NCBI RefSeq assembly: GCF_964355755.1
Contig: NC_092673.1
Span: 22,263,001 to 22,327,000, forward strand
Reading direction: 5' to 3'
From: Antedon mediterranea
Taxonomy: Eukaryota > Echinodermata > Crinoidea > Comatulida > Antedonidae
DNA length: 64,000 nt
How positions within the stretch are numbered: position 1 is the first letter of the stretch; every line of letters begins with the position of its first letter. Position numbers and translations under genes: made by a program. Below are positions 46,600 through 56,546 of this stretch, in pieces. The notes under the pieces were generated by a model, which was not told the origin of the DNA, did not search any database, and worked only from the letters and a program-made list of their open reading frames with translations.

Positions 46600-47770
46600 A
46601 TTTCATTGGCCATGGTGTTGAGGAGATAATTTCATAGCAATAAACAATATCTACAAATGTCATTGTACTCTTATTTATTCAGTGCGAGTTTTGTGATCCT
46701 CTTGACAAAAAATACATGCGGTCTAATCTATGCCGCCTTACAGTGTGTTCGTTTACATATTTTGTATAGCTGCATTCACTGAAGCTGTTGTTTTTGTGTG
46801 TGAGATTCTGATGGTCATCGATAAAATAACAATCCATAAATCAGTCTTGAAAGCGTCAGATACCGAAATTTTTCCCGGGCACTCGGCCCTTGGACCCCGG
46901 CTACTTACAGTTCAACATTACATTCGTTACATTACAATTATTGTATTGTTTTTAAAACAACTTTATTTACCCAGGGAGAATGTGCGCTTTTTAATTGTTA
47001 ATTAATAAAGGATTATTAATGAATATGTTTCACATTAAAGGTTAAAGGCCTATTTCACAATATGTTAATTTTGTTGTTATAAAGTCTATAAGCCTAAACC
47101 GTTTTTCAAACAATATTCCACCCAATTTATATTGTGAGGTATAGACGGGTACTGTGCAAATATAGCTTTCAAAATATTACTGTATATTGTGTTTAAACGA
47201 CTATTATCACTCAATGAATATTGTGCGCTTTTTAATATTAATAACAGTAATGAATAATATGTTAATTTTGCTGTTAGGTAGTGTAAACTGTTTTTAAGTA
47301 ACAGTTGCTGTAATGACATTAAAAAAAAAACGTCAGTTCAGATTTGTTTTGTTTGTGCGCTTTTATAGAATGGATACTGTAAGCACGTTTAAAAAGATAT
47401 TACATTTGATCGATTGCAACTGTTGTAATTAACAAGAAAAAATAGCCCGGCTTAACATTGTGGGGCGGTATTGAATAACTATAATGCAGTGTGTCGTCAC
47501 ATGTTGACGTAAGAAGTTATTTATTAGTTCTAGTTTATTTACTACGATAGAGCCTACTTTAAATGCTGTTTTAATTTCAGGTATTCATGTTGTACTTGTG
47601 TTGAAAAGTGTTAATGAATAATAACGGAATAATAACTTGTGGTTATCGTTTATAAGCAAACTGTTGTATTTGTGTTTGCTTCAGAAATTATCTTCTAAAA
47701 TTGCATGTTGTAACAAGTCAAAACAAAACTAAAATGAATTCGCCATAAAAGGACATAGGTACAAGTTCGC
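46600..47770. other. Inner region of fold-back copy 1, no gene
   Basis: AT-rich. It holds the two further copies of the inner repeat and, at about 47565-47770, the sequence ATTTCAGGTATTCATGTTGT ... TTGCATGTTGTAACAAGTC ... AATGAATTCGCCATAAAAGG, which recurs inverted at 51290-51320 plus 55563-55740 in the second fold-back copy. It is therefore part of the element. Confidence 0.7.
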
Positions 47771-47774
47771 GGAA

Positions 47775-49640
47775 CTAGTTTGGCAAATGGTAAAGTAGTC
47801 AAGGGTCATCTACCCATAACAAATTACGTATTCGCCGTAGAGGGCGTAGATGCAAAAACTATTTTGAAAAAATTAAGTAGGTCAAGTGTTAAAACGTTGG
47901 TAAAAGCCAGTTACTTATTCGTCGTAGAGGGCGTAGACGCAAAAAAGTTCGCGGAACTGGGGTGGCAAATGGTAAAGTAGGTCAAGAGTCATCGATTCAT
48001 ACCAAAATATTTTGAAAAAATTAAGTAGGTTAAGTGTTATAACGTTCGTAAAACCAGTTACTTATTCGCCGTAGAGGGCGTAGATGCAAAAAAATTCGCG
48101 GAACTAGGGTTGCAATTGGTAAAGTAGGTCAAGGGTGATCGATTCATACCAAAATATTTTGAAAAAATTAAGTAGGTCAAGTGTTATAACGTTCGTAAAA
48201 GCCAGTTACTTATTCGCCGTAGAGGGCGTAGACGCAAAAAAGTTCGCGGAACTGGGGTGGCACATGGTAGAGTAGGTCAAGGGTGATCGATTCATGCCAA
48301 AATATTTTGGAAAAATTAAGTAGGTCAAGTGTTATAACGTTCGTAAAAGCCAGTTACTTATTCGCCGTAGAGGGCGTAGACGCAAACAAGTTCGCGGAAC
48401 TGGGGAGGCAAATGGTAGAGTAGGTCAAGGGTGATCGATCTATACCAAAATATTTTGAAAAAATTAAGTAGGTCAAGTGTTATAACGTTCGTAAACCCAG
48501 TTACTTATTCGCCGTAGAGGGAGTAGATGCATAACAGTTCGCGGAACTGGGGTGGCAAATGGTAAAGTAGGTCACGGGTGATCGATCCATACCAAAACAT
48601 TTTGAAAAAATTAAGTAGGTCAAGTGTTATAAAATTCGTAAAGCCAGTTACTTATTCGCCGTAGAGGGCGTAGACGCAAAAAAGTTCGCGGAACTGGGGT
48701 GGCAAACGGTAGAGTAGATCAAGGGTGATCGATTCATAACAAAATATTTTGAAAAAATTAAGCAGGTCAAGTGTTATAACGTTCGTAAAGCCAGTTACTT
48801 ATTCGCCGTAGAGGGCGTAGATGCAAAAAAATTTCGCGGAACTAGGGTGGAAAATGGTAGAGTAGGTCAAGAGTCATCGATCTATACCAAAATATTTTGA
48901 AAATATTAAAGCCCCATTCCCTACGTTTTTGAGATCTAATTTAAGATCACAAACTATATTTAATGTAAAAATAATACTACATGGTCCTATTGCGATAACT
49001 TTTTTCGTCTTTAAACGGTTAAAAATGTGAAAAATAAATCGATTCTAATAATTATAGCGGCCCGCTATAAATCCCAAAATGCATTGCGCGCGTATTGATA
49101 TTTTTGTTTTTCACCTGTAATTCGCCCACTTTTCGATCGATCGTGAAGCCAAAACAAATGGAAGACTCCTAACTTTTCAGCGAAAATACCGGGTTTTCCC
49201 CAATTTGTATCAACGGAGTCTGGCAAAAATAGAAAGACAATTAATGCAGCAACTATACAACGTCAGGCTAGGTATATAGCTAGCGTACGATGTTCGTACG
49301 TTGTCGATGTTTACCAGCTAGGCCTACAAAACTAAGCCTAGCTAGGCTAGGCCTAAGACCGTCCACGAGAGGTCGATCGCCGCGAGCTACTTAGGTAGTG
49401 CATTGTTTCTCACTTTTTATCATAATTTACCATAAAACGTACATTTAAGACAAGGAATGACATGGTTTAATGTTTTTAAAGTGATATATATGTATTATTT
49501 TCCAAAAAACGTCCAAAATTGCAGGGAAGGGGTCTTTAAGTAGGTCAAGTGTTATAACGTTCGTAAAAGCTAGTTACTTATTCGCCGTAGAAGGCGTAAA
49601 TGCATAAAATGTTATTGAACTTTGACCGGAAGAAGTAAAA
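47775..49640 (-). repeat. Right arm of fold-back copy 1: inverted 148-bp array
   Basis: About eight units, the reverse complement of the left arm (TTCGCCGTAGAGGGCGTAGA, GTTCGCGGAACTGGGGTGGC, AAATTAAGTAGGTCAAGTGT). Interrupted at 48906-49539 by a TTAA element. The outermost unit resumes at 49536. Confidence 0.95.
48910..49535. mobile_element. TTAA-flanked transposon (piggyBac/Kolobok-type target) in the right arm
   Basis: Flanked by TTAA at 48906-48909 and 49536-49539. Removing it restores the array word AAATATTAAGTAGG. Termini AGCCCCATTCCCTACGTTTT and AGACCCCTTCCCTGCAATTT are imperfect inverted repeats. 626 bp, no ORF. It contains a CTAGGCCTA-rich centre. Confidence 0.85.
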
Positions 49641-49802
49641 GGAGGTCAAGGCTAACATGTTGATGCAATAACAACTCAATTAGACAGTTATTACATATTA
49701 AAATTTGTTTTTAAAAATATTTTTGACTGTCCCTTTAATTGAATTTGAATAAGGAGCTAGGAACTAGGAACTAGTAACCAACTTCACAGACATTTGTATT
49801 TA

Positions 49803-50004
49803 CTAGATAACCTAACCGGGAACCTAACCTAGATTACTGTTACTTACTCTTTAACCTGGTTAAATGTACTGCAGTAACTTTTGACTGGAAATTGACATTA
49901 AAACATGGATTGATCCAAGTTATAATATAGAATAGGCTGCCCATATCCGAAACATAACTCATTGTACTTATTTGATCTTTTCTTTTTTCAGAATCAGACG
50001 TCAG
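49803..50004. other. Host DNA between the two fold-back elements
   Basis: About 200 bp of AT-rich sequence ending in the 9-bp duplication of the second element. Nothing coding. Confidence 0.6.
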
Positions 50005-50394
50005 ATGTCTGTGAAGTTGGTTACTAGTTCCTAGTTCCTTATTCAAATTTACAGTCACTTTTTCTTTTTTTCTTTCTTTCATTTATTTGGCATCTCAATA
50101 AATAACATTAAAAATACATCAATAATATATAAAATCACCTTAAATATTAATATACATGTACATCAAAAAAGCAAATAAAAATGGCGGGATTAATGAAGTC
50201 TGACGATGCACGGGAAAACACATAAAGTCGTTTAAAGTAAAACAACTTAATTCCAATGTGGTCCCTAAAAAGATAGTAATTATAATTTTAACAAAACAAA
50301 CATATATAAAAAAAAACAGATTTTAATACGAAATAACTGTCTAATTGAGTTATTGCATCAACTTGTTAGCCTTGACCTCCTCTACTTCTTCAGG

Positions 50395-51290
50395 TCAAAG
50401 TTCAATAACATTTTATGCATTTACGCCCTCTACGGCGAATTAGTAACTGGCTTTACAAACGTTATAACACTTGACCTACTTAATATTTTGAAAATATTTT
50501 GGTAGAGATCGATGACCCTTGACCTACTCTACCATTTGTCACCCCAGTTCCGCAAACTTGATTGCGTCTACGCCCTCTACGGCGAATAAGTAACTGGCTT
50601 TTACGAACGTTATAACACTTGACCTACTTAATTTTTACAAAATATTTTGGTATGAATCGATCACCCTTGACCTACTCTACCATTTGCCACCCCAGTTCCG
50701 CGAACTTTTTTGCGTCTACGCCCTCTACGGCGAATAAGTAACTGGCTTTTACGAACGTTATAACACTTGACCTACTTAATTTTTTTTAAATATTTTGGTA
50801 TGGATCGATCACACTTGACCTACTTTATCATTTGCCACCCCAGTTCCGCAAACTTTTTTGCGTCTACGCCCTCTACGGCGAATAAGTAACTGGCTTTACG
50901 AACGTTAGAACACTTGACCTACTTAATTTTTTCAAAATATTTTGGTATGAATCGATCACCCTTGACCTACTCTACCATTTGCCACCCCAGTTCCGCGATT
51001 TTTTTTGCATCTACGCCCTCTACGGCGAATAAGTAACTGGCTTTACGAACGTTATAATACTTGACCTACTTAATTTTTTCAAAATATTTTTGTATGGATC
51101 GATCACTTTGACCTACTTGATCGATTGCAAATGTGGTAATTAACGAGAAAAAACCACCCGAGTTCCGCGAACTTTTTTTTGCATCTACGCCCTCTACGGC
51201 GAATAAGTAACTAGCTTTTACGAACGTTTTACACTTTACCAACTGAATTTTTTCAAAATAGTTTGGCATTTGCCAAACTAGTTCCGCGAA
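50395..51290 (+). repeat. Left arm array of fold-back copy 2
   Basis: About six 148-bp units like those of copy 1. Near 51110-51170 one unit carries a foreign piece (TGATCGATTGCAAATGTGGT), similar to 47405-47440 in copy 1, suggesting exchange between arm and centre. Confidence 0.9.
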
Positions 51291-51325
51291 CTTGTACCTA
51301 TGTCCTTTTATGGCGAATTCATTTT

Positions 51326-51530
51326 TGTTATGTTATATATATCAATAATAAATGAAGAAACTCTCAAGTATAATAAGGATAGTCTTTATTGTAAGAAGTC
51401 TGTGACTGAACTGTACAAAGTGATATCAGTAAGGTGGCTCGTGATTGGTTAATCTATATCGTATGACTATGGTGTCTTATTACTTTATACAGTATATAGG
51501 TCGCTATACTAAAGCAGTATTATTATAACA
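51326..51530 (-). repeat. 3' LTR of the Gypsy element (element orientation)
   Basis: 205 bp; TG...CA ends. It differs from the partner LTR mainly by a 9-bp stretch (GTCTGTGA) near 51398 and one neighbouring base. The near-identity points to a recent insertion. Confidence 0.9.
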
Positions 51531-51543
51531 TCTCCCTCCTAGG
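51531..51543 (-). other. Polypurine tract of the Gypsy element
   Basis: Minus-strand CCTAGGAGGGAGA directly abuts the TG of the 3' LTR, as expected for the plus-strand primer. Confidence 0.75.
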
Positions 51544-51711
51544 ATTATTTAAAGTTTGTTTGGATGAGGGGTTTATCTATCGTTGCGTTACGATGTTTAC
51601 AATGCTATAGATATTTATTTTAATAACTTTAAGCGTGCTATTAATTCTCTTCTATATTCTAATTTCTAAATTTTTTTAAAAATGTCCTCTATATATCATT
51701 GTTCATAATGT

Positions 51712-53406
51712 TCAATCTCTTAGTTTTGGTGGTTGCTTGCAAATCCGTTTTGGTCTGTCGTGTATCGCTAATGGTGGTAATTTTCTTGTTTCCGTTTGGG
51801 GTTCTTGATCCTTGTTGATACTAGTAGTTAGTTCTTGTCTTGGTGTCTCTACGTTTTGTGGCGGTGGTGGATTTTCAGATAATTGTGGTTTGTTGTTTTC
51901 TTGTGTGGCTGGTGGTACTGGTTTCGGTTTATCTGGTTTGATATTTATTCTGTCTCTTGTATATTGTGATCCGGATGCTGTTTGAACGGTATATTTTCTT
52001 GGTGAGTGTTGGGTGATTACGGTAGCTGGTGTCCATGTCGAATTTGGTTTCGTTTGGAATCTACATGGTTGTCCGATGTAGATTGATGTACTTGTGTCCG
52101 TAGGTTGTCCTTCGTATGCGGCTGTTCTTTTTTTAAGGTTTTCTCCGTATTGTTTTGCTACGGAATTTGGCGTGTTATTTATGGCAGGTAGGTTGGTTTT
52201 GATATTCCGGTGTCCGAACATTAGTGTGAATGGGGACGGGATGTCTGTTGAAATCGGTGTGTCTCTAAGAACGCATAGTATCTCGTTCATGTCTGTAAGT
52301 GTGCTCTTTTTTAGAAGTTGTTTTACAGTGGCAATGTTTCTTTCTGCTCTGCCATTTCCGGATTGGTGGTATGGTGCGCTTGTGGTATGAATTATTTCAT
52401 GTTGTCTGCAATATTCTTCAAACTCACTGCTCACTAGCTGTGGCCCATTGTCAGACATCATTGTCTCTGGATATCCGAACATTGAAAATGTTTGGTCTAG
52501 TTTTGTGTATACTGCCTTGCTATTTGTGCTGCTCAGCTTATCAACCCAGACGTATGCCGTGTAATAGTCGACACATATGAGAAAGTTTTGGTTCTGGATT
52601 TCGAACAAGTCGATTCCGATACGCTGCATTGGCGTGTTGGCGTGTATTGGGATTATTGGTGGCTTCTTTTGATTTCTCTGGTATGTCTGACAGAGGTCAC
52701 AATCCGTTATCATTTGCTCTATATCAGCGTTCAATCCAGGCCAATATAAGCTCTGTCTCGCACGGAGGCGGGTCTTCTCTATTCCTTGGTGCTGCTTATG
52801 CAGTATTCCAAGGAGTTTCTTTCTCATGGATGTTGGGATAACGATTCTTTGTCCTTTGATGACAATTCCATCATATATGGCCAGTTCTGATCGATGCTGC
52901 CAGTAGGCGTGCGTGAATTTGTTGCATTGGTTCTTTTGCGTTGGCCATCCCTCTACTATATATGGGATGAGTGCTTGTAGGACAGTGTCTGTTTTAGTTT
53001 TCTCTCTGATATTGTCGATGACAAAAGGTGCCATGTTTGTGACTTCATGGACTTGTACATTCATGTCAGGATAAGTGAAGGGTTCACTTTTGGTCTCGAT
53101 GCATCTGGATAGACAGTCTGCTATAGGTACTTGTTTTCCTGGTACGTATCTTATCTTGCCATTATATCCTTGTAGTTGTAGCATTAGTCTTTGTAGACGC
53201 GTTGGCATTTTAGAGAGGTCTTTCTTTTGGATGCTTTCCAGTGGTTGGTGGTCTGTATGTATTGTGAAGTGTTTCCCAAACACATATGTTCTAAAATATT
53301 TCACAGACCATACCACTGCGAGTAGTTCCCTCTCGATGTTGCTATAATTTGATTCAGCATTTGTTAGTGACTTTGATGCATAGTGTACTGGTCGGTCATT
53401 TTGCAT
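51712..53406 (-). CDS. Gypsy pol fragment: RNase H and integrase
   Basis: 564-aa frame. It opens in RNase H (HYASKSLTNAESNYSNIERE, HTDHQPLESI, GKQVPIADCLSR). It then has the HHCC zinc finger of integrase (HKQHQGIEKTRLRARQSLYW ... CDLCQTYQ) and the DDE core (GIDLFEI ... MMSDNGPQLVSSEFEEYC ... HQSGNGRAERNIATVK). The C-terminus is proline/lysine-rich. These domains would degrade RNA in hybrids and insert the cDNA. The frame is separated from the upstream protease frame by a frame change near 53406. Confidence 0.92.
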   Translation of the reverse strand: MQNDRPVHYASKSLTNAESNYSNIERELLAVVWSVKYFRTYVFGKHFTIHTDHQPLESIQKKDLSKMPTRLQRLMLQLQGYNGKIRYVPGKQVPIADCLSRCIETKSEPFTYPDMNVQVHEVTNMAPFVIDNIREKTKTDTVLQALIPYIVEGWPTQKNQCNKFTHAYWQHRSELAIYDGIVIKGQRIVIPTSMRKKLLGILHKQHQGIEKTRLRARQSLYWPGLNADIEQMITDCDLCQTYQRNQKKPPIIPIHANTPMQRIGIDLFEIQNQNFLICVDYYTAYVWVDKLSSTNSKAVYTKLDQTFSMFGYPETMMSDNGPQLVSSEFEEYCRQHEIIHTTSAPYHQSGNGRAERNIATVKQLLKKSTLTDMNEILCVLRDTPISTDIPSPFTLMFGHRNIKTNLPAINNTPNSVAKQYGENLKKRTAAYEGQPTDTSTSIYIGQPCRFQTKPNSTWTPATVITQHSPRKYTVQTASGSQYTRDRINIKPDKPKPVPPATQENNKPQLSENPPPPQNVETPRQELTTSINKDQEPQTETRKLPPLAIHDRPKRICKQPPKLRD

Positions 53407-54350
53407 CAGTACGGCTCCAAGTCCCTTTTGAGATGGTCACATTGGATCGTTATCTCCTCTTTGCTATCGAAATACGCAAGTGTTGGGGCGTCTTGGATTC
53501 TCTTTTTTATTTTTGTTAGTGCATCGTCGTGTATGTTTGTCCACTTGAAGACTGAGTCTTTCTGGAGAATACTTCCTCTTTTTTGTCTGTTTTTTCTTTC
53601 CGACACTTCGCAAACATCAAAGTGTCCATTGCAATCGATGCATTGATCGTCGCATAAAATTCTAACAATTCCCAGTGCTTTGCAAAGTTTCAGTCCGAAT
53701 AGGTTATTCCCATAGCTTGACACGTGGAATTTAGTTTTGTTCACGATGTGACTATTATGTTCTGTGTCAACCGTTATCTCACCATGGTTCTGAAATTTTC
53801 TACCTCCATATCCAGTTAGGATTGTGTTGGTTTTCTTGATCGTGTACTGTTTCCCAAACAGCTGTGTATAGGTTTTATAATTGATAAGGTTGGCTTGCGC
53901 ACCTGTATTGTCTTTGCCTCGAAGGAGCATTTGTCCATTCGGTGTGGAGAGTTTTATTGTGGCAAGTTGGGTGTCTTTGCCATCGATATCGTTGAATTGA
54001 ATTTCTCGGATGGTGACTTCTTCGAACCCGTAATTTGTTGGGTCATCCGAGTCTTCTATTGTAATCTCCTGCGTGCGACGATACTGTTTCCCTTTGTTTG
54101 GGCGCTTTTGATTGTATTGTCGATCCTGGGTCGTTTTGTTGAATTGTTTTGCTCTACACTTCCTCGCCCAGTGATTGCTCTTGCCGCAATTTTTACATTC
54201 TTTTCCAAATGCGGGACATTGTCTGGACGGATGATCTGTACCGCAGTTGGAGCAGTTTTTGATCAGTTTTAATTGACTGTGGCGTTTACCATAGTTGGTG
54301 TTTTGTTTTATTTCCTCAACAGTGGTGCCAGTTTTTGAAACTCTTTGCAA
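53406..54350 (-). pseudogene. Gypsy gag end and protease, with most of the reverse transcriptase deleted
   Basis: Two zinc knuckles (CSNCGTDHPSRQC and CKNCGKSNHWARKC) are followed by an aspartic protease (DNTGAQANLINYKTY ... LTGYGG). The protease passes after LGIVRIL, by a short unrelated stretch, into KWTNIHDDALTKIKKRIQDA, which lies at the thumb/connection just before RNase H. The palm with the Y/F-x-DD motif is missing. A frame disruption at the end separates it from the RNase H frame. Confidence 0.85.
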
Positions 54351-54932
54351 TTCGTTAAATTGTTTATCGGCCGCTTCTTTGGACTGAATGTACTTGATAG
54401 CGTCGCTATGTGTGTAAGTCTTCGCTTGACGGAAGAGCTTTTTCTGTACATCTTCAGAGTTTGTGCCGAATTTGATTGCTTCAAGAATGTGCTGGTCGTG
54501 TTGCTCATCGGGGTATTCACACTCCTTTAATAGGATTTCAACGCGAGCAACATACGCATCTATGCTTTCCTTTTGTTTTTGTTTAAAGGCTTCGAAAGTT
54601 CCAGCGGACTAGATTAAAATTTGTTTTTGGTTGAATAAACGCTTCAAATTTTTCCCAGTGTTTCGGGAGGTTGTTTTTCTCTTGCTCAGTAAGAGACCAT
54701 CCACGTCGGATTTTCATTGCCTTTTCTCCCATCCACAACATGACATAGCTAACTTTTTGCTCTTCTTGTATTGTGGATAGGGGCCCTGCAAAGGCCATTT
54801 CAACTGTTTCCTTGAAGTGTTTAAAAATTGTTCAAGTACACTTGGTGAGTCAAATTCCACTTTGGGCATCGTTACCCCCTGGAGTCCTAAAGGGGCTATT
54901 ACAGGTTGATTTGTAGGCTCTGTTTCAGCCAT
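54308..54932 (-). pseudogene. Gypsy gag, broken into overlapping frames
   Basis: Three minus-strand frames overlap: 54932-54714 (starts MAETEPTNQPV), 54798-54583 (WMGEKAMKIRRGW, HWEKFEAF) and 54520-54308. Together they resemble a capsid region upstream of the zinc knuckles, but at least two frame shifts or indels separate them. Confidence 0.7.
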
Positions 54933-55348
54933 GATTGATGCCTTATTTGACTGGTTTTTTTTTTTTCTAGGTCAAAACAAAGTAGAATGGAATTCCTTGT
55001 TGACAGCAAGTTGTTGGTGATCAATCAACTTTAGTACAGTATGAGTTGGGAGTGTCTTACTCCTTTCTTAACTTGTAGATAGTGTATATTATCCTATGCT
55101 AGGTACTGTTGGTTTTGCTTCAAGTTGTATCACAATAATCCTCTTCTTATGAAAATGAATACTCACAGTTTTTTGTTTTTGTTTACTGTACTCCCAAGTA
55201 ATATGTGACGTATTTCCAATTTCAGGTATCTTGTCCAATTAACAATTCTGAAGGTAACAAAGCTCCCAGTGAATCCTATGGTATAGAAATTTCACAAAAG
55301 TCCGCTCTGTTGTTTCTGCATGTATTTACCTCCTTTTCTGATAGAAAA

Positions 55349-55366
55349 CTGAGGTCGGGGTCACCA
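55349..55366 (-). other. Putative primer-binding site of the Gypsy element
   Basis: Minus strand TGGTGACCCCGACCTC begins right after the 5' LTR. TGG is the expected complement of a tRNA CCA end; the priming tRNA is not identified. Confidence 0.6.
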
Positions 55367-55562
55367 TGTTATGTTATATATATCAATAATAAATGAAGAA
55401 ACTCTCAAGTATAATAAGGATAGTCTTTATTGTAAAAAGTAACTGTACAAAGTGATATCAGTAAGGTGGCTCGTGATTGGTTAATCTATATCGTATGACT
55501 ATGGTGTCTTATTACTTTATACAGTATATAGGTCGCTATACTAAAGCAGTATTATTATAACA
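55367..55562 (-). repeat. 5' LTR of the Gypsy element (element orientation)
   Basis: 196 bp, nearly identical to the other LTR apart from the 9-bp gap noted there. Confidence 0.9.
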
Positions 55563-55801
55563 ATTTTAGTTTTGTTTTGACTTGTTACCCAACATGCAAT
55601 TTTAAAAGATAATTTCTGAAGCAAACACAAATACAACAGTTTGGTTATAAACGGTAACCACAAGTTATTATTCCATTTTATTCATTACAACTTTTCAACA
55701 CAAGTAGGCCTACAACATGATCTACCTGAAATTAAAACAGCATTTAAAGTAGGAATAGGAACTAGAAACTAGTAACCCAACTTCACAGACATAGACGTCA
55801 G

Positions 55802-56538
55802 GATCTAATCACACAAGGTGAAACCAGGGAGTTGGTGAAACCAACTGTGATGCGCTACCGATGCATTTATTTGGTCAAATAAATTCTTTTCTGTACACTA
55901 TAACATTTCAAAATAGATAACGCTTATTTTTATACTCAGTTAACCTGCTCTCATAGCATTTATTTGGTCAAATAAAATCAGAATGTCATTTCAGTAATCA
56001 GACACGCCCTTCTGTGAGTGATGGTAGGCATATATTCTATGCAAACCGGGTATGCAAACTCGTCGACCAGAAGACTTACTTAAAAGACTTCCCATAAACG
56101 TACTTACGATTAATGCTCTGTGTATACTTTACAATTGGAATTATGCCTCTATGGTGGGTTGCTTTTAAATACTGTACTACTATTGATTGTAGGCTCTTTT
56201 TATAATTCGTTAAAACTGCAACGCATGCGGTTTAATGTTCCTAGTAATTTTATCTGATATGGAAAATCCCAGGACCCAATTGCATGTTGCTGCAGACTGT
56301 CTGCCATGCGGAATGTCTACCAGGCGGAGTTTTGTCCGCCGCGCCACCGATACCTTGTAATTATTGTAACTACAGTGTTGTAGACCGTCAGTTACTCGTA
56401 TTGTTATTACTTATACTAGTATTTGATAAACTGTGTATTTTTAAAATTTTTCTCTCTTTTATTAATAAATTTTACAATTGGTTATAAAGTGAAATTGAAG
56501 AATTGGAAAATATTGGTAACAGAGGGCGCTATTTATAC
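55802..56538. other. Intergenic, no gene recognised
   Basis: GCATTTATTTGGTCAAATAAA occurs twice (about 55862 and 55957), the mark of a short dispersed repeat. No supported ORF. Confidence 0.45.
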
Positions 56539-56546
56539 ATTTATAA

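Larger units (their letters stand above)
41049..49793. mobile_element. Fold-back (FB/TU-like) transposon, copy 1, with nested insertions
   Basis: Starts ATGTCTGTGAAGTTGGTTAC and ends with the exact inverse of that start. It is flanked by the perfect 9-bp duplication TTGTATTTA (41040-41048 and 49794-49802). Arms of over 1 kb are inverted to each other and consist of a 120-bp outer unique part (ACTAGTTCCTAGTTCC..., TAACTGTCTAATTGAG, TTAGCCTTGACCTCC) plus a 148-bp tandem array. The 5.4 kb centre holds a LINE and other inserts. No transposase is recognisable, so it is presumably mobilised in trans. Long inverted repeats with internal tandem repeats and a 9-bp duplication are the marks of fold-back elements; sea-urchin TU elements are comparable. 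Confidence 0.92.
51326..55562 (-). mobile_element. Ty3/Gypsy LTR retrotransposon, internally deleted, minus orientation
   Basis: Two LTRs (51326-51530 and 55367-55562) begin TGTTATGTTATA and end TATTATAACA, with the 5-bp target duplication ATTTT at 51321-51325 and 55563-55567. On the minus strand the order is LTR, primer-binding site, gag, zinc knuckles, protease, RNase H, integrase, polypurine tract, LTR. The reverse-transcriptase palm core is absent and gag is frame-broken, so it cannot be autonomous. It inserted into the inner part of fold-back copy 2. Confidence 0.92.
50005..55792. mobile_element. Fold-back transposon, copy 2, right arm lost, hosting a Gypsy element
   Basis: Same termini as copy 1 (ATGTCTGTGAAGTTGG / CCAACTTCACAGACAT), flanked by the 9-bp duplication AGACGTCAG at 49996-50004 and 55793-55801. 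The left arm has the outer unique part (with a unique insert at 50060-50330) and a 148-bp array at 50395-51290. Then comes part of the inner region, interrupted at 51325 by an LTR retrotransposon, and after 55563 the inner region runs almost directly into the terminal 30 bp. The right array is absent, so only very short inverted ends remain. Confidence 0.9.

Noticed and set aside
47780-47980. Open frames of the type YLFVVEGVDAKKFAELGWQ in the fold-back arms
   Set aside because: Each 148-bp unit gives a short open stretch in several frames, and stops recur because 148 is not a multiple of three. Arms are non-coding.
52094-52841. Plus-strand open frames across the Gypsy pol region
   Set aside because: They are antisense to integrase and RNase H, which match known domains on the minus strand.
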